Shown here piece by piece: positions 32,895-44,426 of a stretch of DNA of 64,000 bases. The notes beneath the pieces were generated by a model that ran no database searches, had not been told where the DNA came from, and saw nothing but the letters and a program-made list of their open reading frames with translations. Source of the stretch: Symbiotaphrina buchneri (taxonomy: Eukaryota; Ascomycota; Symbiotaphrinales; Symbiotaphrinaceae); the NCBI GenBank assembly GCA_001599915.1, contig BCIG01000004.1, positions 124,001-188,000 on the forward strand, read 5' to 3'. Both the position numbers and the translations under genes were made by a program. How positions within the stretch are numbered: the stretch's first letter is position 1; every line of letters begins with the position of its first letter.

Positions 32895-34754
32895 ATGGGA
32901 TACACAATTACGAACATCTATGGTAAGCATAAAATCAAACACCAAAGCGTATACACTTCGAGACTAACGACATATCCGTTGATGATCAGTCCTTGCGGCG
33001 TTTGGGACTATCGGAGGGGCTCTCTTTGGCTTCGACATCAGTTCCATGAGCGCTTGGATTGGCACCACTCAGGTAACATTGTTGTCTCTGAAACCATGGT
33101 AGGGGGGACGCTAATCTAGGGACCAGTACAATGACTACTTTCACACCCCGGACAGCAGCTTGCAAGGAGGGGTAAGTGAGATCCTATTCGGAGTAGGGGA
33201 ATCAGTCACTCATATGACCAGATTACCGCGTCTATGTCTGGTGGCTCATTCTTGGGTGCTTTAGCTGCCGGATTCATACCGATAAGCTTGGCCGGAAGAA
33301 GGCCCTCATGATTGCCTCCTGTATCTGGATTATTGGGTCTGTGGTCGTCTTGAGTTCGCAGAATGTTGGGCAGCTCATTGCTGGCCGTATCATCAATGGT
33401 CTCTGTGGTAAGTATCGTGGCTCTACAGAGCAATCATGGATGACTGAAGACCTGCAGTCGGGATCACTTCCTCTCAAGTACCAGTCTATCTTGCTGAGCT
33501 ATCACCGGCACGCATTCGTGGTGCAGTAGTCGGCATACAGCAATGGGCCATCGAATGGGGCATCCTGATCATGTACCTCGTGTCATATGGCTGCACCAAG
33601 ATGAACGGTCCTTCTTCATTCCGGCTCGCCTGGGGAATACAGGGTATCCCCGCCGTCATCCTACTCGCGTCTCTTTTCTTCTTTCCGGAATCGCCCCGAT
33701 GGCTGGCTGGAAAGGACAGATGGGAAGAATGTCTCGAGGTGCTCGCATTGCTCCATGGGAAGGGTGACCCGAACCATCCTGTTGCCCAGGCAGAATACTT
33801 GCAAGTCAGAGAAGCCCAACAGATCGCCGCACAAGCCGCTGACGTCGCCGTGATCGGTCTATTTGGCCCGAAAATGTGGAGAAGTACCACTGCCGGTGTC
33901 TTTGCCCAGCTCTGGCAACAACTCCTTGGAGGTAACGTGATGATGTACTACATTGTCTACGTCTTTGAGATGGCCGGCCTGTCGGGCAATGTCAATCTGT
34001 ACTCCTCGGCCATTCAATACGTCATTTTCCTCGTCACAACAGGCATCATGCTGTTCTTCCTTGACCGCGTGGGTCGCCGACCACTCTTTATCTACGGCGG
34101 CATCATCATGTGCGCTTTCAACTTTGCCGTCGCCGGCTTGATGGCCAGCAAAGGACACTACGTTGACGGGTTGCCGAATGCGGCGAACATTCGGTGGGAG
34201 GTCCGTGGAAGCTATGCAAAGGGTGTTATCGCCTGTTCATACCTCTTCGTGGCTACATACGGATTCACTTGGGTAAGACCTCCTTACACACGTGTTTCCT
34301 GCAGCAACTAGGGCTAATACACTGTCTCATTCAGGCTCCAGCTGCTTGGGTCTATTGCTCGGAGGTCTTTCCGCTCAAATGGCGTGCCCTCGGCATGGGT
34401 CTCTGTGCCGCGACGAACTGGATCTTCAACTTCGCGCTCGCATACTTCGTCCCCCCTGCCTTCACCAACATCCAATGGCGAACGTATATCATTTTCGGGG
34501 TATTTTGTTTCTGTGCCACTGTCCACGCCTTTGTTGGTTTCCCGGAGACATCTCGAAAGACGCTCGAGGAGATGGACATGGTGTTCGAAAAGGGCGTGCC
34601 GGCTTGGAGGTCAAGCAAGGTCAAGAGCGAATTCGAGTCTCGCGTCTCGGCGCTTCAGGAGAAGCAAGGACACCCAGGTGCTGGCCATGGTGCGTTCGAT
34701 CAGACCAAGGCGCAAGATGTTGAGTATCGTGAGAATGCTGGGAATATGGCATAA
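32895..34754 (+). CDS. MFS sugar transporter, with an apparent one-base deletion
   Basis: Plasma-membrane hexose/disaccharide transporter of the sugar-porter family (12 membrane helices). Exons: 32895-32922, 32990-33072, 33127-33171, 33222-33407, 33458-34272, 34335-34754; about 525 residues if one base is allowed for. Seen in order: GGALFGFDISSMSAWIG, ITASMSGGSFLGALAAGFI, DKLGRKKAL, VPVYLAELSPARIRGAVVG, FFPESPRWLAGK, QQLLGGNVMMYY, FLDRVGRRPLF, VYCSEVFPLKWRALG, GFPETSRKTLEEMD. Between GFI and DKLGRK (about 33277-33281) the frame moves by one base: ATACCGAT stands where the family needs ATAGCCGAT or similar. All other exon phases then close. It is a sequence error or a recent inactivating change. 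Confidence 0.85.
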
Positions 34755-35222
34755 AGGAGGGGCACTCTTTGTTCATCGTTACTGTATAGGAGTTGTCTTG
34801 TGGTCACGGGTATAGGAGGGCCAATGTTCAACAGACTGTATATGTTAAATATAATTTATTGATGTTCTGACACAAGGAGAGCTGTCGATGCCCGTGCATG
34901 ATCCTCAGTCCTAGGAATGATAAACCTCCCATAAACCCAGTAAAATCGGGGTGGGCATTATCGCCGATGGGATAACATCGATCAAAGCTAAGGTAATGGG
35001 AACCAATCGGAGATTATCTGCATTAGATGGTGGTCATATCGTGGTAGCGTTCACTGCGGCTTCAGATGTAGATGGTGTCTCTCCTCGGCACCGTCCCGGA
35101 CCAGTTATCATAGCATGGTCATGAGATGCGCAGCTAGACCATGTATCTAGGCGGACCATCTCGATCATCTCGATCCACCTCATGCCTCCAAGCCCAAGCG
35201 CCCCATCGCCGTCTCGTCTCCA
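34755..35222. other. Convergent intergenic region
   Basis: A 468-bp region between the 3' ends of the transporter gene and PBY1. ATCTCGATCATCTCGAT near 35157-35174 is a short direct repeat. No gene is supported. Confidence 0.55.
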
Positions 35223-37782
35223 TCACCGCCTGCCCACATCCAAATCGAGCACCTTCCGCATCCTCTCCGTGCCATCCACCTCGCCTCCAATCCCAAAGAA
35301 CGGCCGCACGGCCACCTGCACCACATCCTCAAAGAGCCCCTGCACAAGTCCCCTCAGCTCGTCGCCGGTCTGCTTGAAATCCGGAAACGCATTGACCTCG
35401 AGCAACCACGCCGTACCGTCCGCATCGACGAGGAAATCCAGCCCGAACAGCTCGAACGCGTTCGGCAGCGTCTGGAAGTGCACCATCATGCCCTTCGCAG
35501 CGGCCTCGAACAGCGCGCCCGTCGTGTCGCAGATCTGCGTCCAGACGGCGTCCTTCCATCCGCGTTGCAGTCCCTGAGATGCTTCACCAGCTTCACCACC
35601 ACCATCGGCATCATCGGGGTTGGGGAGCACGTCGTCTTCGAGGTCCCAGAACCGCCGCACACTGCCCTCGCGCGTCCCGTCCTGCAGGCAGGTATTGGTC
35701 AGGTGGCGCTTCATGTCGGCGCTGTCGCGCAACGGCGGGACGTACGTCGCCGCGGAGAAGAGCGCGAGCATGTCCCTGTAGACGTAGACGCGCAGGGACG
35801 AGGCTGCGAGCACGTACGTCCGGATGTGGAATTTGCGGTTTCCCGACAAAGGTAGTAGGAGGGGAGGGTGGATGTATGGCTGCGCGGTGAAATGGCGTAG
35901 GTGGGAGGTCATGATGTAGTCTTTTTCTTCTTCTTCGTTGGAGCCAGGAGCGTCTCCATCGTCGGCTTCTTGTTCTTCATCCTCCTCATCCTCCTCCTCG
36001 TCCTTATCCGGCAAATCTTCTTCCCATTCCTCAAAGATGCCCTGAAGTTCCTCCTCAGTCGAAAAGAGCCGAATGCCCTGGCCGCGGTCACTCATTCCCG
36101 GTTTCAGGATCCACCACTCCCGCTCGCTGGCTTCCTTGCCCTCATTTCTCTGCCACGCTTCCTTCAAGTCCCAAGCCTCCACCAGAGCGTCGTCCAGAAA
36201 CTCGGCGTAGTCTAGCTCAAAGTCTACCGCGGGCTTGAAGTGATCTTTGAGCGGGCTCTGCGGGTACTTCACCACCCAGTTCGAGACGGTCGCGGAGAGG
36301 TAATGCTTCCTTATCAGCGCTTTCCGGATAATGTACGCATTCGCCAGTGCGCTGGTCGGTTCGGACATGAGATGCTCGAAGCAGATCGACTCGTAAGCCG
36401 TCCATTGCAGGATCGGCGTCTCCGGGCTGGGGAGTTCGTGGATGTTGTTGATCAGAGTGTACACGGAAGGAGGAAGTTGGGAGGACAACGCGGCAAGGAT
36501 GAGAGGCTGGACATAGGGGTCTTCATAGTTGATGATGGCGTAGAACTTCGGTCTTGACTGAGTATCATCTAATGATAACCTTGACACGTCCGGGATTCTG
36601 GATACAACGACAGTCAGAACGGACTGCCGATTTCCACATGGTAAAGCAGAGGGTCGCAGTTCGCAGTCAATTATGTAATTGTTCTGTCTAATGCTTTTCA
36701 AAGGGAAACACAAACGCTACCGCTCAACTCACAATTTCAGCTCTCCTTGCAGACCGGACGCATGGGCGAAGTTGGCTATCAAAGGAGTAACACTACGAGC
36801 ACATTAGGGTCGATTGATCGATATCCACGAGGATGGGTAACATACCTTGTAAACCCTTCCTTTACTGCCCACCCATCGTTTCCGGGCGGAGCTTCATCCA
36901 CACTCTTGTACACATCCTGAAACCGCGGTGACCACTTGAAGTGCCTATGATCATGCCTGGAATGTCTCGCACTGCCACCATCCCGACCTTCTCCTTCCTC
37001 TCGTATCCGCTCTTCCTGCTCCTCTGCGCTCTCATCACCATCCTCTGGGTTGACCGCTTGGAAGCAACTTCCAGACGTCCAGTAGTTCTGTAGCATATTC
37101 GTATACACCACCTTATTCTTCTCCACGTTCTCCACCAGGGGCACATTGACGGTGTAGAGATCCACGCCCTCCTTCCAATTATTGTATAGGTAGTCGATCA
37201 GCTTGACAGACAGTCTCGAGGCTCCCGCAATGATCTCCGGGTCGTGGTTACGCGAAAAGAAGGCGTACGACAGAGCAATGGCCTTTTTCTTGCAAATGGC
37301 AGCCTCCATCGCCCCGCCAATCGTGCCGCTGGAAAGCGCAAAGACCGCGGTGGAGTTCCGGCCATAATTGGGACCGGAGACCACCAGGTCTATTGGAGGC
37401 CGATCCTTGAAGAAATGATATAGACCGATCTGCACGCAACTGGCCGGTGTGCCGTCGATCAAGATCCATTCTTCGCCTTTTGCGCCGGCGGGCAATGGTC
37501 TAGAATGTATGGAGCCATCGTCCTCATGCAATGTTCCTGGCCGGTAATAGGTCGGCCGCACCGTCGCTCCCACAATATGGGCTTTGCCGATCCATGACCG
37601 CTGCGTGTGGGGAAGAATCACCGATACCGTATGGCCTGCTTGTTGTAAGGTAGTCACCAAGGACTGCACATAAGGTGAGGATTGGGTCGATGGCGGCCCG
37701 TCGTCGTTGACGACCTGGAGTACAAGGTCAGCGTGATGTCTCTGAGCGGGATGCGTGTTTTCTTCCTTACCAGGATATGCAT
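35223..37782 (-). CDS. PBY1: Pby1-like protein: SurE domain fused to tubulin-tyrosine-ligase domain
   Basis: Two-domain protein known in fungi as Pby1, linked in budding yeast to P-bodies and mRNA cap-related activity. Exons on the minus strand: 37782-37771, 37714-36846, 36792-36733, 36597-35223, giving 771 residues. The first exon is only MHIL (12 nt) and joins to VVNDDGPPSTQ, so the metal-binding NDDG of SurE nucleotidases falls at residues 7-10; SGPNYGRNS follows in the same domain (to about 310). The TTL-type ATP-grasp domain covers about 380-771 (EWWILKPGMSDRGQGIRLF, FHIRTYVLAASSLRVYVY, RHLTNTCLQ, ELFGLDFLVDADGTAWLLEV). An acidic insert (KDEEEDEEDEEQEADDGD) interrupts it. Confidence 0.88.
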
Positions 37783-38134
37783 GATGTTCCGATGCTGGAG
37801 TTGCAAGTCAACCTGCCCGTGCTGGATTGTCTGCTGAAGTTATTATCACGGAGGGGTCCGCCTCGCTTGCGCCATGCGGGGGATGTGGTTCAAGTGTCTT
37901 CGTATCGATAAGCAAAAGGGGCCGAGATTTACCCCTGGCGGAAATATCTCCCTGGAAAGCAACTTCGTACGATGTACGGACTATAACTCAGCATAAAGTT
38001 ACAGTAAGTTGATATAATTGGATGCTACCGATTTCTGTTGTCTATTACGAAACCTCATTCTGCCATGATAATGAAAATCCATAGCCAACAATACGTATAT
38101 TGCTATCAAATAGATGGCGCTTGACAAAAAATCA
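37783..38134. other. Short intergenic region upstream of PBY1
   Basis: A 352-bp stretch holding the PBY1 promoter and the sulfite oxidase 3' UTR; nothing else is seen. Confidence 0.55.
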
Positions 38135-39915
38135 TCACTCCTCAGGATCCCTATCTCCGAGCTTCTGCCTCTGAAGCTCATACTCCTCGTCCGTCTCCAA
38201 TTCGAATTCAAGAGGTCTCGTTATAGGCATAAGGGAAGCCCCCATGGCCTCGAGCTTCGCCAACCTCGCCGCTGTACGTGGCTTCTTGCGATTGATACTG
38301 TAGATCTTGACCCGGTGGCATGACGAGGTGACATGGAGATCCCAGTTCCACGCCGATCGCACGTAGGTCGGCTGGGTGTTGAGCGCATTGTCCCACGTGC
38401 GTACCACAAGTTCTGTCCAGGCTTCGGCATCCATGGGTAAGTCGAACTCCCATACCCTCCACGCGTGGTAGTATTTCTTCGACATGTTTTCCTGTGGCAC
38501 CTCGTACCAGATGAAGCCGCCATCGCCCGAGACTTCCACCCGGACCGGCCAGTGACCACCGCCGCTGTAAGCCCAGCCTGTCATATGGATGAACCCATCG
38601 TGTATGATTTGGTCTTTATTCAGGGGTGTCATGATGGCGGATGATACGGGCATGTCTTGGATGCTGAAGCCGGCACTATATGTGGCGTTGTGTTTGCCCA
38701 CCTGGGAGCTGTAATACAGGTACTCCTTGCGCTGCACGGGAGCGGGCGAGATCTGCTCGACAGCCTTGATTCGCGTCAACCACTTACAGCTCCTGTGCGA
38801 ACAGTCAGCGCATACTCTTCTTATGAACTGCAGGACACCATACCGAGCACCAATATAACCAAACACCACAACCCTGAGAGGAAAGCCATGGATTTTGGGC
38901 AATGGTTTGCCGTTCATCTCCCAGGCAAGCAGGACTTCGTTGGCTTTGACCTTCCTCCAAGGAACGGAGACCACATAGTTCATAACCTTTCCTTGCTTGA
39001 AGTATGTGTCGGCGCCATAGAACTCAAGATGTTTGGCACCATCTTTGAGGCCACCGCAGTGTTTGATGACCTTTTTCAGGCTCACGCCCGTCCAGCGAGC
39101 CGTGCCAATCGCACCTTCGCCCCACTATCGGTATTTGTTAGCAAATCCGCTACATCAAGTAAGGCGGGGTAAGACGGACAGGAGCATTGATAAGTTCATC
39201 TCCGTCTCCAGGATATTCGTTGATTTGCTCGATACGACGTGTCCCGGAACATTGGAGGGACACCACGTTAGATTGACGAGGGAACACGGCCTCATTCATG
39301 AGCTCTTTCATGGTAAGCTTCTTAGGGTCATTGACGAGACCCTCGATCTCGACGAAGTACTTGTCAAACTCGATATCAGGGATCCCTCCATGATTTCGTA
39401 CAAAGAAGTCCTTGTTCTCCGTAATTTCCGTCTCGACCAACCGGACCTGTGCGGTCAGTAAAAGGAAAATCGGCACAGGTGGTGGTATAGACGCAACATA
39501 CCCTAGGCGGTTCTCCGTTGTATGGAAAGTCTAGAACATGAATCATATCATCTGCCTTTTCCTTCTTCACTGTGGTCCAGCTTTCCGTAGGGATATGCTT
39601 GAGGGTTGATCCCAGAGCAGCATGATACTGCTTCCAGCGGACTCCTTCGAGAATTGGATTGGTCTGCGGTAGGGGGGCTAGTTGATACTCTGGAGGCTGG
39701 TAGATAAGGCGTATCAGCGAGGTCTAAAGGCATGTTTCTCTCAAGGCATATACCGGAGGAAAATCATAGTCGGCAGGGATTTTGGCAGCGGCCTCTTTCT
39801 TTTCAGGGTATTTCTCCCATTCAATGTAGCCATGCCAGCCTTCCCTCTCCTCTTCGAAGTGGGCCAGGGGCTTGCTTGAGCCGTTACGCAGGACCAGATC
39901 CTGTTCCAGAGCCAT
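38135..39915 (-). CDS. Sulfite oxidase (molybdopterin enzyme) without cytochrome b5 domain
   Basis: Molybdenum-cofactor enzyme oxidising sulfite to sulfate in sulfur-amino-acid breakdown. Exons on the minus strand: 39915-39754, 39696-39502, 39446-39180, 39124-38844, 38792-38135, giving 520 residues. The Moco domain covers about 115-390; VVSLQCSGTRR carries the Mo-ligand Cys at about 185. WGEGAIGTARWTGV, VVSVPWRK and IHGFPLRVVVFGYIGAR follow, then SCKWLTRI. The C-terminal dimerisation domain has GWAYSGGGHWPVRVEVS, YHAWRVWEFDLP and SAWNWDLHV. There is no HPGG haem-binding motif at the N-terminus, so it resembles plant-type rather than animal sulfite oxidase. Intron 3 uses a weak GTCCGT donor, chosen because it alone restores APWGEG. 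Confidence 0.9.
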
Positions 39916-41239
39916 TGCTGGTCAATTGTCGAATGCCTACATCCCGAAACTCCAGGGGGAGTTCGACCGTGTTTATGGACGGCATTCCCGGTGGATCCTC
40001 CTGCGGAGCGACGAAGGGTGACGACATTCCGAGATAAAGGCCAACAGGCCAATAGCACTGCACGAATATGGAATGAGTGAAGCTCCACCTGGGATGGTGG
40101 GGAGCAAAGCACTGTGGCTGCAGCCCGGACTTGGCTACCTCATCCCCATTTGGCTACCTCAGATAGGTTTTCCTGATAAAAGAGCCGGACAGCTCTCTCC
40201 CGACCCGACCAGCGGCATCTAAGGCGCAGAGGGGGCCAATAATGCGTGACGAATGACACACCGAACCGAGTCCGGCAGTTGACTCGGAATTAAATGGGCT
40301 CTGGTCTGGAAAATGCCAAATTGATATCACTTTGTCAATCTCTATCTGTACAGCTCAGATCGATTACACTCTGGAGCAAGGAAATACCAGCTTCTCTTGC
40401 CTGTCCACAAATTTCGGCTGATTTCGGACTGGCGGGCGATCCGGATGAACGCGGAAATCCCCATGAATGGGCATCATGGGAAAGGCCAGAATCAAAGTGG
40501 AGACCTTCTTCGAGTATGGAGTGTCTTATCCGACCGGCTAGGCCAGAACAGCAACAAGGTTCCGTCATCATGAGCTTAGCCGGGTTATTTTAGTTAAAGC
40601 CCAATAAGCTCAACAGGATTCCCCGCTAAAACCTGCAGCTGCTTATCGCTCTCACCGCTGACCGGTGATGTTTGCGCCGGCAGCTCAAGATAAGACGGCC
40701 ATGCTTGAGTTCAAATTACATGTGAACAGCTGAATTGCCGCTACCAGCCAGTAGAAACAGTATAATATCCTGCTTCACATCCTCACTTGACCTCTCTCAC
40801 TTACAAGGGAGGACAACAGAACGATAGTGTCACAGTCAGAGATAGAAATCTGTTCAAGGGGGCTTCATTAACTTTTTCTACCCAGTAAGGTAGGTACATG
40901 ATTAAACGCCCCATGTGGATCTGCTCTTCAGAGCAACTGTAGCATCTCATGAGCACAGGCCATGCGGTGACAGAATGCGGGGTGGAAATGACACCATCGA
41001 CAAAGGCGACTGTACTCCATTGGAATGCCTGCATATCGCACCCACCGCTCCCCCACAGGACGTTACCCAATGAGAATAGATCACCGGAGTTGCACGAACG
41101 CCTGCACTGAACCACAGACAATAATGCCGGTCATGAGTTCGTTATGAAGAAATGAAGCAAGAGGAGCTCGTAGATAGCAAGTTCATGATCTGGTAATGCG
41201 AAAGACATCTGACCGTTCGAGAACGAAAGCATTGCCGTC
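39916..41239. promoter_or_regulatory. Long intergenic region upstream of sulfite oxidase
   Basis: A 1.3-kb region with no supported gene; both flanking genes point left. Open frames here lack domains. It includes the direct repeat listed at 40131-40161, GATAAG at 40689-40694 and other AT-rich tracts. Confidence 0.55.
40131..40161. repeat. 12-bp direct repeat TTGGCTACCTCA x2
   Basis: Two exact copies at 40131-40142 and 40150-40161, with a 19-bp period, 216-246 bp upstream of the sulfite oxidase ATG. The function is unknown; it could be a paired transcription-factor site or a small tandem duplication. Confidence 0.7.
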
Positions 41240-42744
41240 TCAAACATCTGCAGGTTTGGCCCTCTTGCCGGCAGTGGCTGAGCCTCCATCGATAGGTTCA
41301 CCCTGTCTCTTTCTTCCCTTGCCAGGCGTGGTTGCTCCAGCTTTGGTACGATGCCAGTCTGCGAAAGGACTAGTAGGATTGGGCTTTGAGGCCTTGCCGC
41401 GTCCTTTCCAAGGAACCGGTTCAGGGGCCGCATGTTGCATAGAGTCGTCTCCAGCCTCCGGCAGACGTGTGGCCGAGCGGGTGGGACGAGTAGAAGCAGG
41501 AGGGGACGCAAGAGCATGTTTCGCAAGCTTCTTGGGGGTCGTTATGGTATCCGCGTGCTGTTCAAGAGCAGCATCGGCCACGGTGCGATCGAAGGCCTGG
41601 TCAGCTAGAACGAGCCGTTCGTGGGAATCTTCAATATCCGTGAGAGCCTCCTCATCTTCGTCCTCATGTTGGCTGGCTTCCCCAAGAAGACGTTGTTCAG
41701 CACTGGGGAACAGCAGACGAGGTTTGATGGAAGATCGTTTGAGCGGACGAAGTCGTGAAGCAACGGGTCCCTCCTCATCCAAGACGGTGTCTTCCTCTTC
41801 ATCACTTTCTTCTATCTCTTTCTCGAACTTCCTGAAGATCTTCTTCCCGCGACTATCTATGGATTAGCTACGTTTGAGGGGTAAGCTACGGAGCAGACTT
41901 ACAAGACGTAGACAAGCCCATCATCCCTTGCGAGAGCCTTTTCCATGTCCCGCCTGGTCCTTCCACGGGATTCAATCTTCCCGTCGTCTTTGTGCGGCTT
42001 CGCAGCATATGAGGTCGCAGCCTTCTTGACATAGAATGGGTTGTCTGCGCTGGTATCCAACTCGGGCACTCTATCACGGGAATCCGTGAATATCGGAATC
42101 TTCTCCGACTCTGCAGTATCTGCATCTTCCTCTGCAAAGCTGTCCAAGGTGAAGCCTCGATACTTCTTGCCCTTCTTCTGCTTCCTGGGCGTCGGCATAG
42201 CTTCCTCTACATTGAGGGGTCGGGAAGGAAACAAAATTCGAGCGGTCGACGACACGCCAGGAGCGGCCTCTGTGGCCTTGCGAGGCGTCTTAGCAGGCGT
42301 AGGGAGAATGCTTGATGTAGGCAGTGTGCCATGTTCAGCTTGCGTGGTACTGCCGTTCAGAAAAGCATCTGCATTCGACTTGAGCGAAGCCTTTGGAAGG
42401 CGTTGTTCCGCCATGTCTTCGTGTGTCTGTAGACCGTTTCGATCCCACTTCTTCTGCGGCGTAGACTCTGCTGATGATGGCGGAGAGAATGCTTGAGCTG
42501 AGACACGGTTCGATGCTCCTCTCTTTCGCTTCGGAGTAGCTTTTGGAGAAGATGGAGATTGCAAAGCAACGGAGCAATCCGCGGAGGGAGGAGGAGGCGT
42601 ATGTGTAGCTCGAAGTGACCTTTGGATTTGTGTACGTTTGGACTGTGACGCCGCTCTTGGTTCAGGTGAATCGTATCTCGCTCCATACAATGGCGCTGGT
42701 GGAACTTCGGCTTCTGCCGGCGGAGGCGGAGTAGAGGTATTCAT
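41240..42744 (-). CDS. Nuclear protein of unknown function with CDK-type sites and RxLF motifs
   Basis: Exons on the minus strand: 42744-41903 and 41852-41240, giving 484 residues; the join restores GLVYVFRGKKIFRKF. No named domain is recognised. The protein is mostly disordered. Sites matching S/T-P-x-K/R include TPKR (70), TPQK (95), TPAK (149), TPRK (153), TPRK (185) and TPGK near the C-terminus. RILF (about 169-172) and RLLF (about 326-329) match the RxLF cyclin-docking pattern. Basic clusters (TPKRKRG, RKQKKGKK, GKRAKP) suggest nuclear import. Conserved-looking islands are SSILPTPAKTPRK, YRGFTLDSF, DNPFY and GLVYVFRGKKIF. It is divergent with the kinetochore gene DUO1. I infer a cell-cycle role; the molecular function is unknown. 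An upstream in-frame ATG (42921) is probably 5' UTR. Confidence 0.72.
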
Positions 42745-43386
42745 TGCGTGAACGCGATGCTGTATAGCCGATTGGTTGTAGGAAGAAGGATTCTCCGAAC
42801 GTGAATCTGGTGCTGATGGTATGTTGTTGAAGAAGAGTGAGAGTGCGTGTGCAAGTGTGAGCGCGAGGCGGAGTGAATGATTGATTGCTGGGGTGACGCT
42901 GGATAGCGAGCAACAGAGCACGAAACAAGGGAATGGCGGCGATCAATCTCACATATCCAGAGTCACGATTTTTGCGAATGAACTTGTGTTAATCAGAGCC
43001 CATGACGATGGGAAGTACGGATAATCAAAGCATGCAAAGAGAGCGATTGATTGCTTGGATGGTGACAATGTGTTGTCCGTTAAACTGGTGGCTGGTGGAC
43101 ATTGGATGACCTGCCGTCTGGAGTTCCAGGGCCCGGAGTGCCAAGCCAGGGAGCATCTTGGGGCGCCCTTGCTCTTTCCAGCCAAGCCCCGACATCAGGA
43201 ATGTGCCCTAACCTGGAAGACGCGTCTATTCGGCTGTTGATTAAACACGTCTCCTCCGCATCTCAAATCGTCACAACCAGTCACGAGCATCAATCTGTAC
43301 AATCACATGTTTGCACAGGTTTGCATCTGTTGGAAAAACCAAAATATCAATTGGATCGCCCATATTGCCATCAAACACCAAGAAAC
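42745..43386. promoter_or_regulatory. Divergent promoter (unknown gene / DUO1) with an MluI cell-cycle box
   Basis: A 642-bp region. The palindrome AGACGCGTCT at 43218-43227 contains ACGCGT (43220-43225), the MBF/MCB core, and shares the 8-mer GACGCGTC with the RNH202/MCM10 promoter. It lies about 160 bp before the DUO1 ATG. Cell-cycle control is inferred. Confidence 0.55.
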
Positions 43387-44162
43387 ATGTCCATCACACA
43401 GCAATCAGCCGACTTCAATCTGTCCGACACCGATCCCGACGACCTCTTCGCTTCGCCATCCAAAGCGGATCGAAATGGCGAAGTGAGCAGCGATTTCCAC
43501 GCATCACGCAACCGGGAATCGCGATACGATGTTGAGGAGGCGCGAGAAGCCGCTCTCAGAAAGGAGCTTGAAGGCGTGCGAAGCATCAACGAAGTCATAG
43601 AGGGAGTACTAGGCAGCTTAGAACGCGCAAAAGATAACATGGAGGTCTCGTGGCTCTGATTCCCCAATGGATGCTTGAATCATGACTGATGACTTCTGAC
43701 TTCCAGACCGTCTCCCGTACTGTAACTTCTGCCTCGTCGTTGTTGAACACCTGGTCTCGCATACTCTCCCAGACGGAACATAACCAGCGCCTGATCTTGT
43801 CGCCCAACTGGCACGGTGCTAGTCAAGACATGGCGGATATGGAGAATGAGGCCACTCTCAAGCAACAGGCGGCAGAACGGAGAGAGCTCGAGGAGCAGGA
43901 GAGGCAGCGTGAAGCTGCATTGAGGAAGGCACAGGAGGAGGAGAGGAGGAAGGCTGAGGCCACCAGCGTAAAGACCAGGGGCGCTCGGGGCCGTGGCCGA
44001 GGAGTCGGGAGAGGGACAGGCAGTCTCAGCTCCAATTATACTGGTGTTGGTGGGCAGGGAGGCGTGCGAGGGTCAAGCAGAGTGACGAGCTCTGGATACG
44101 GAAGGGTGAGCACGGCTGCCAAAGGGGGTGGATCGGTCAGAGGACGGGGCAGGGGAGCATAG
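43387..44162 (+). CDS. DUO1: DASH complex subunit Duo1
   Basis: Subunit of the DASH/Dam1 ring, which couples kinetochores to microtubules alongside Ndc80. Exons: 43387-43644 and 43707-44162, giving 237 residues. Residues about 50-125 are the conserved core: EEAREAALRKELEGVRSINE, VIEGVLGSLERAKDNME, then across the intron TVSRTVTSASSLLNTWSRIL and SQTEHNQRLIL with SPNWHGASQD. The middle is a Glu/Arg coiled coil, and the C-terminus is Gly/Arg/Ser-rich (RGRGRGVGRGTG). The intron has a GTCTCG donor, weaker than usual, but it is required for METVSRT. The gene is convergent with ILV2, 264 bp apart. Confidence 0.92.
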
Positions 44163-44426
44163 ATTGCCGATGTGGCGGGATGGACAGATGATAGTCAAAT
44201 AAAACCATAAGCCGGTAATATTTACTTCCAGGACACTGGAATCGAGTCGCAGCTAACTATAGAATAGGGCCACAGAACCTGTACATAACGACGGGACCAC
44301 ACCGATGAGGCAGAGCCTCGCACTGAATGAAGCTGATTGCTTTTGCCCACACCGCCAAACTCCACCAATGAAGCATGCAACACAGTAAGGGAAGAAACAT
44401 TGACGAAAGGATACTAAGAACTTGGA

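Noticed and set aside
41196-41867. 223-codon plus-strand frame
   Set aside because: Antisense of the unknown nuclear protein; the minus frame continues across a good intron and has coherent composition.
42745-42921. Possible N-terminal extension of the unknown nuclear protein (59 codons)
   Set aside because: The extension is hydrophobic and unlike the rest; the Met at 42744 begins a plausible disordered N-terminus, so the extra codons are probably 5' UTR.
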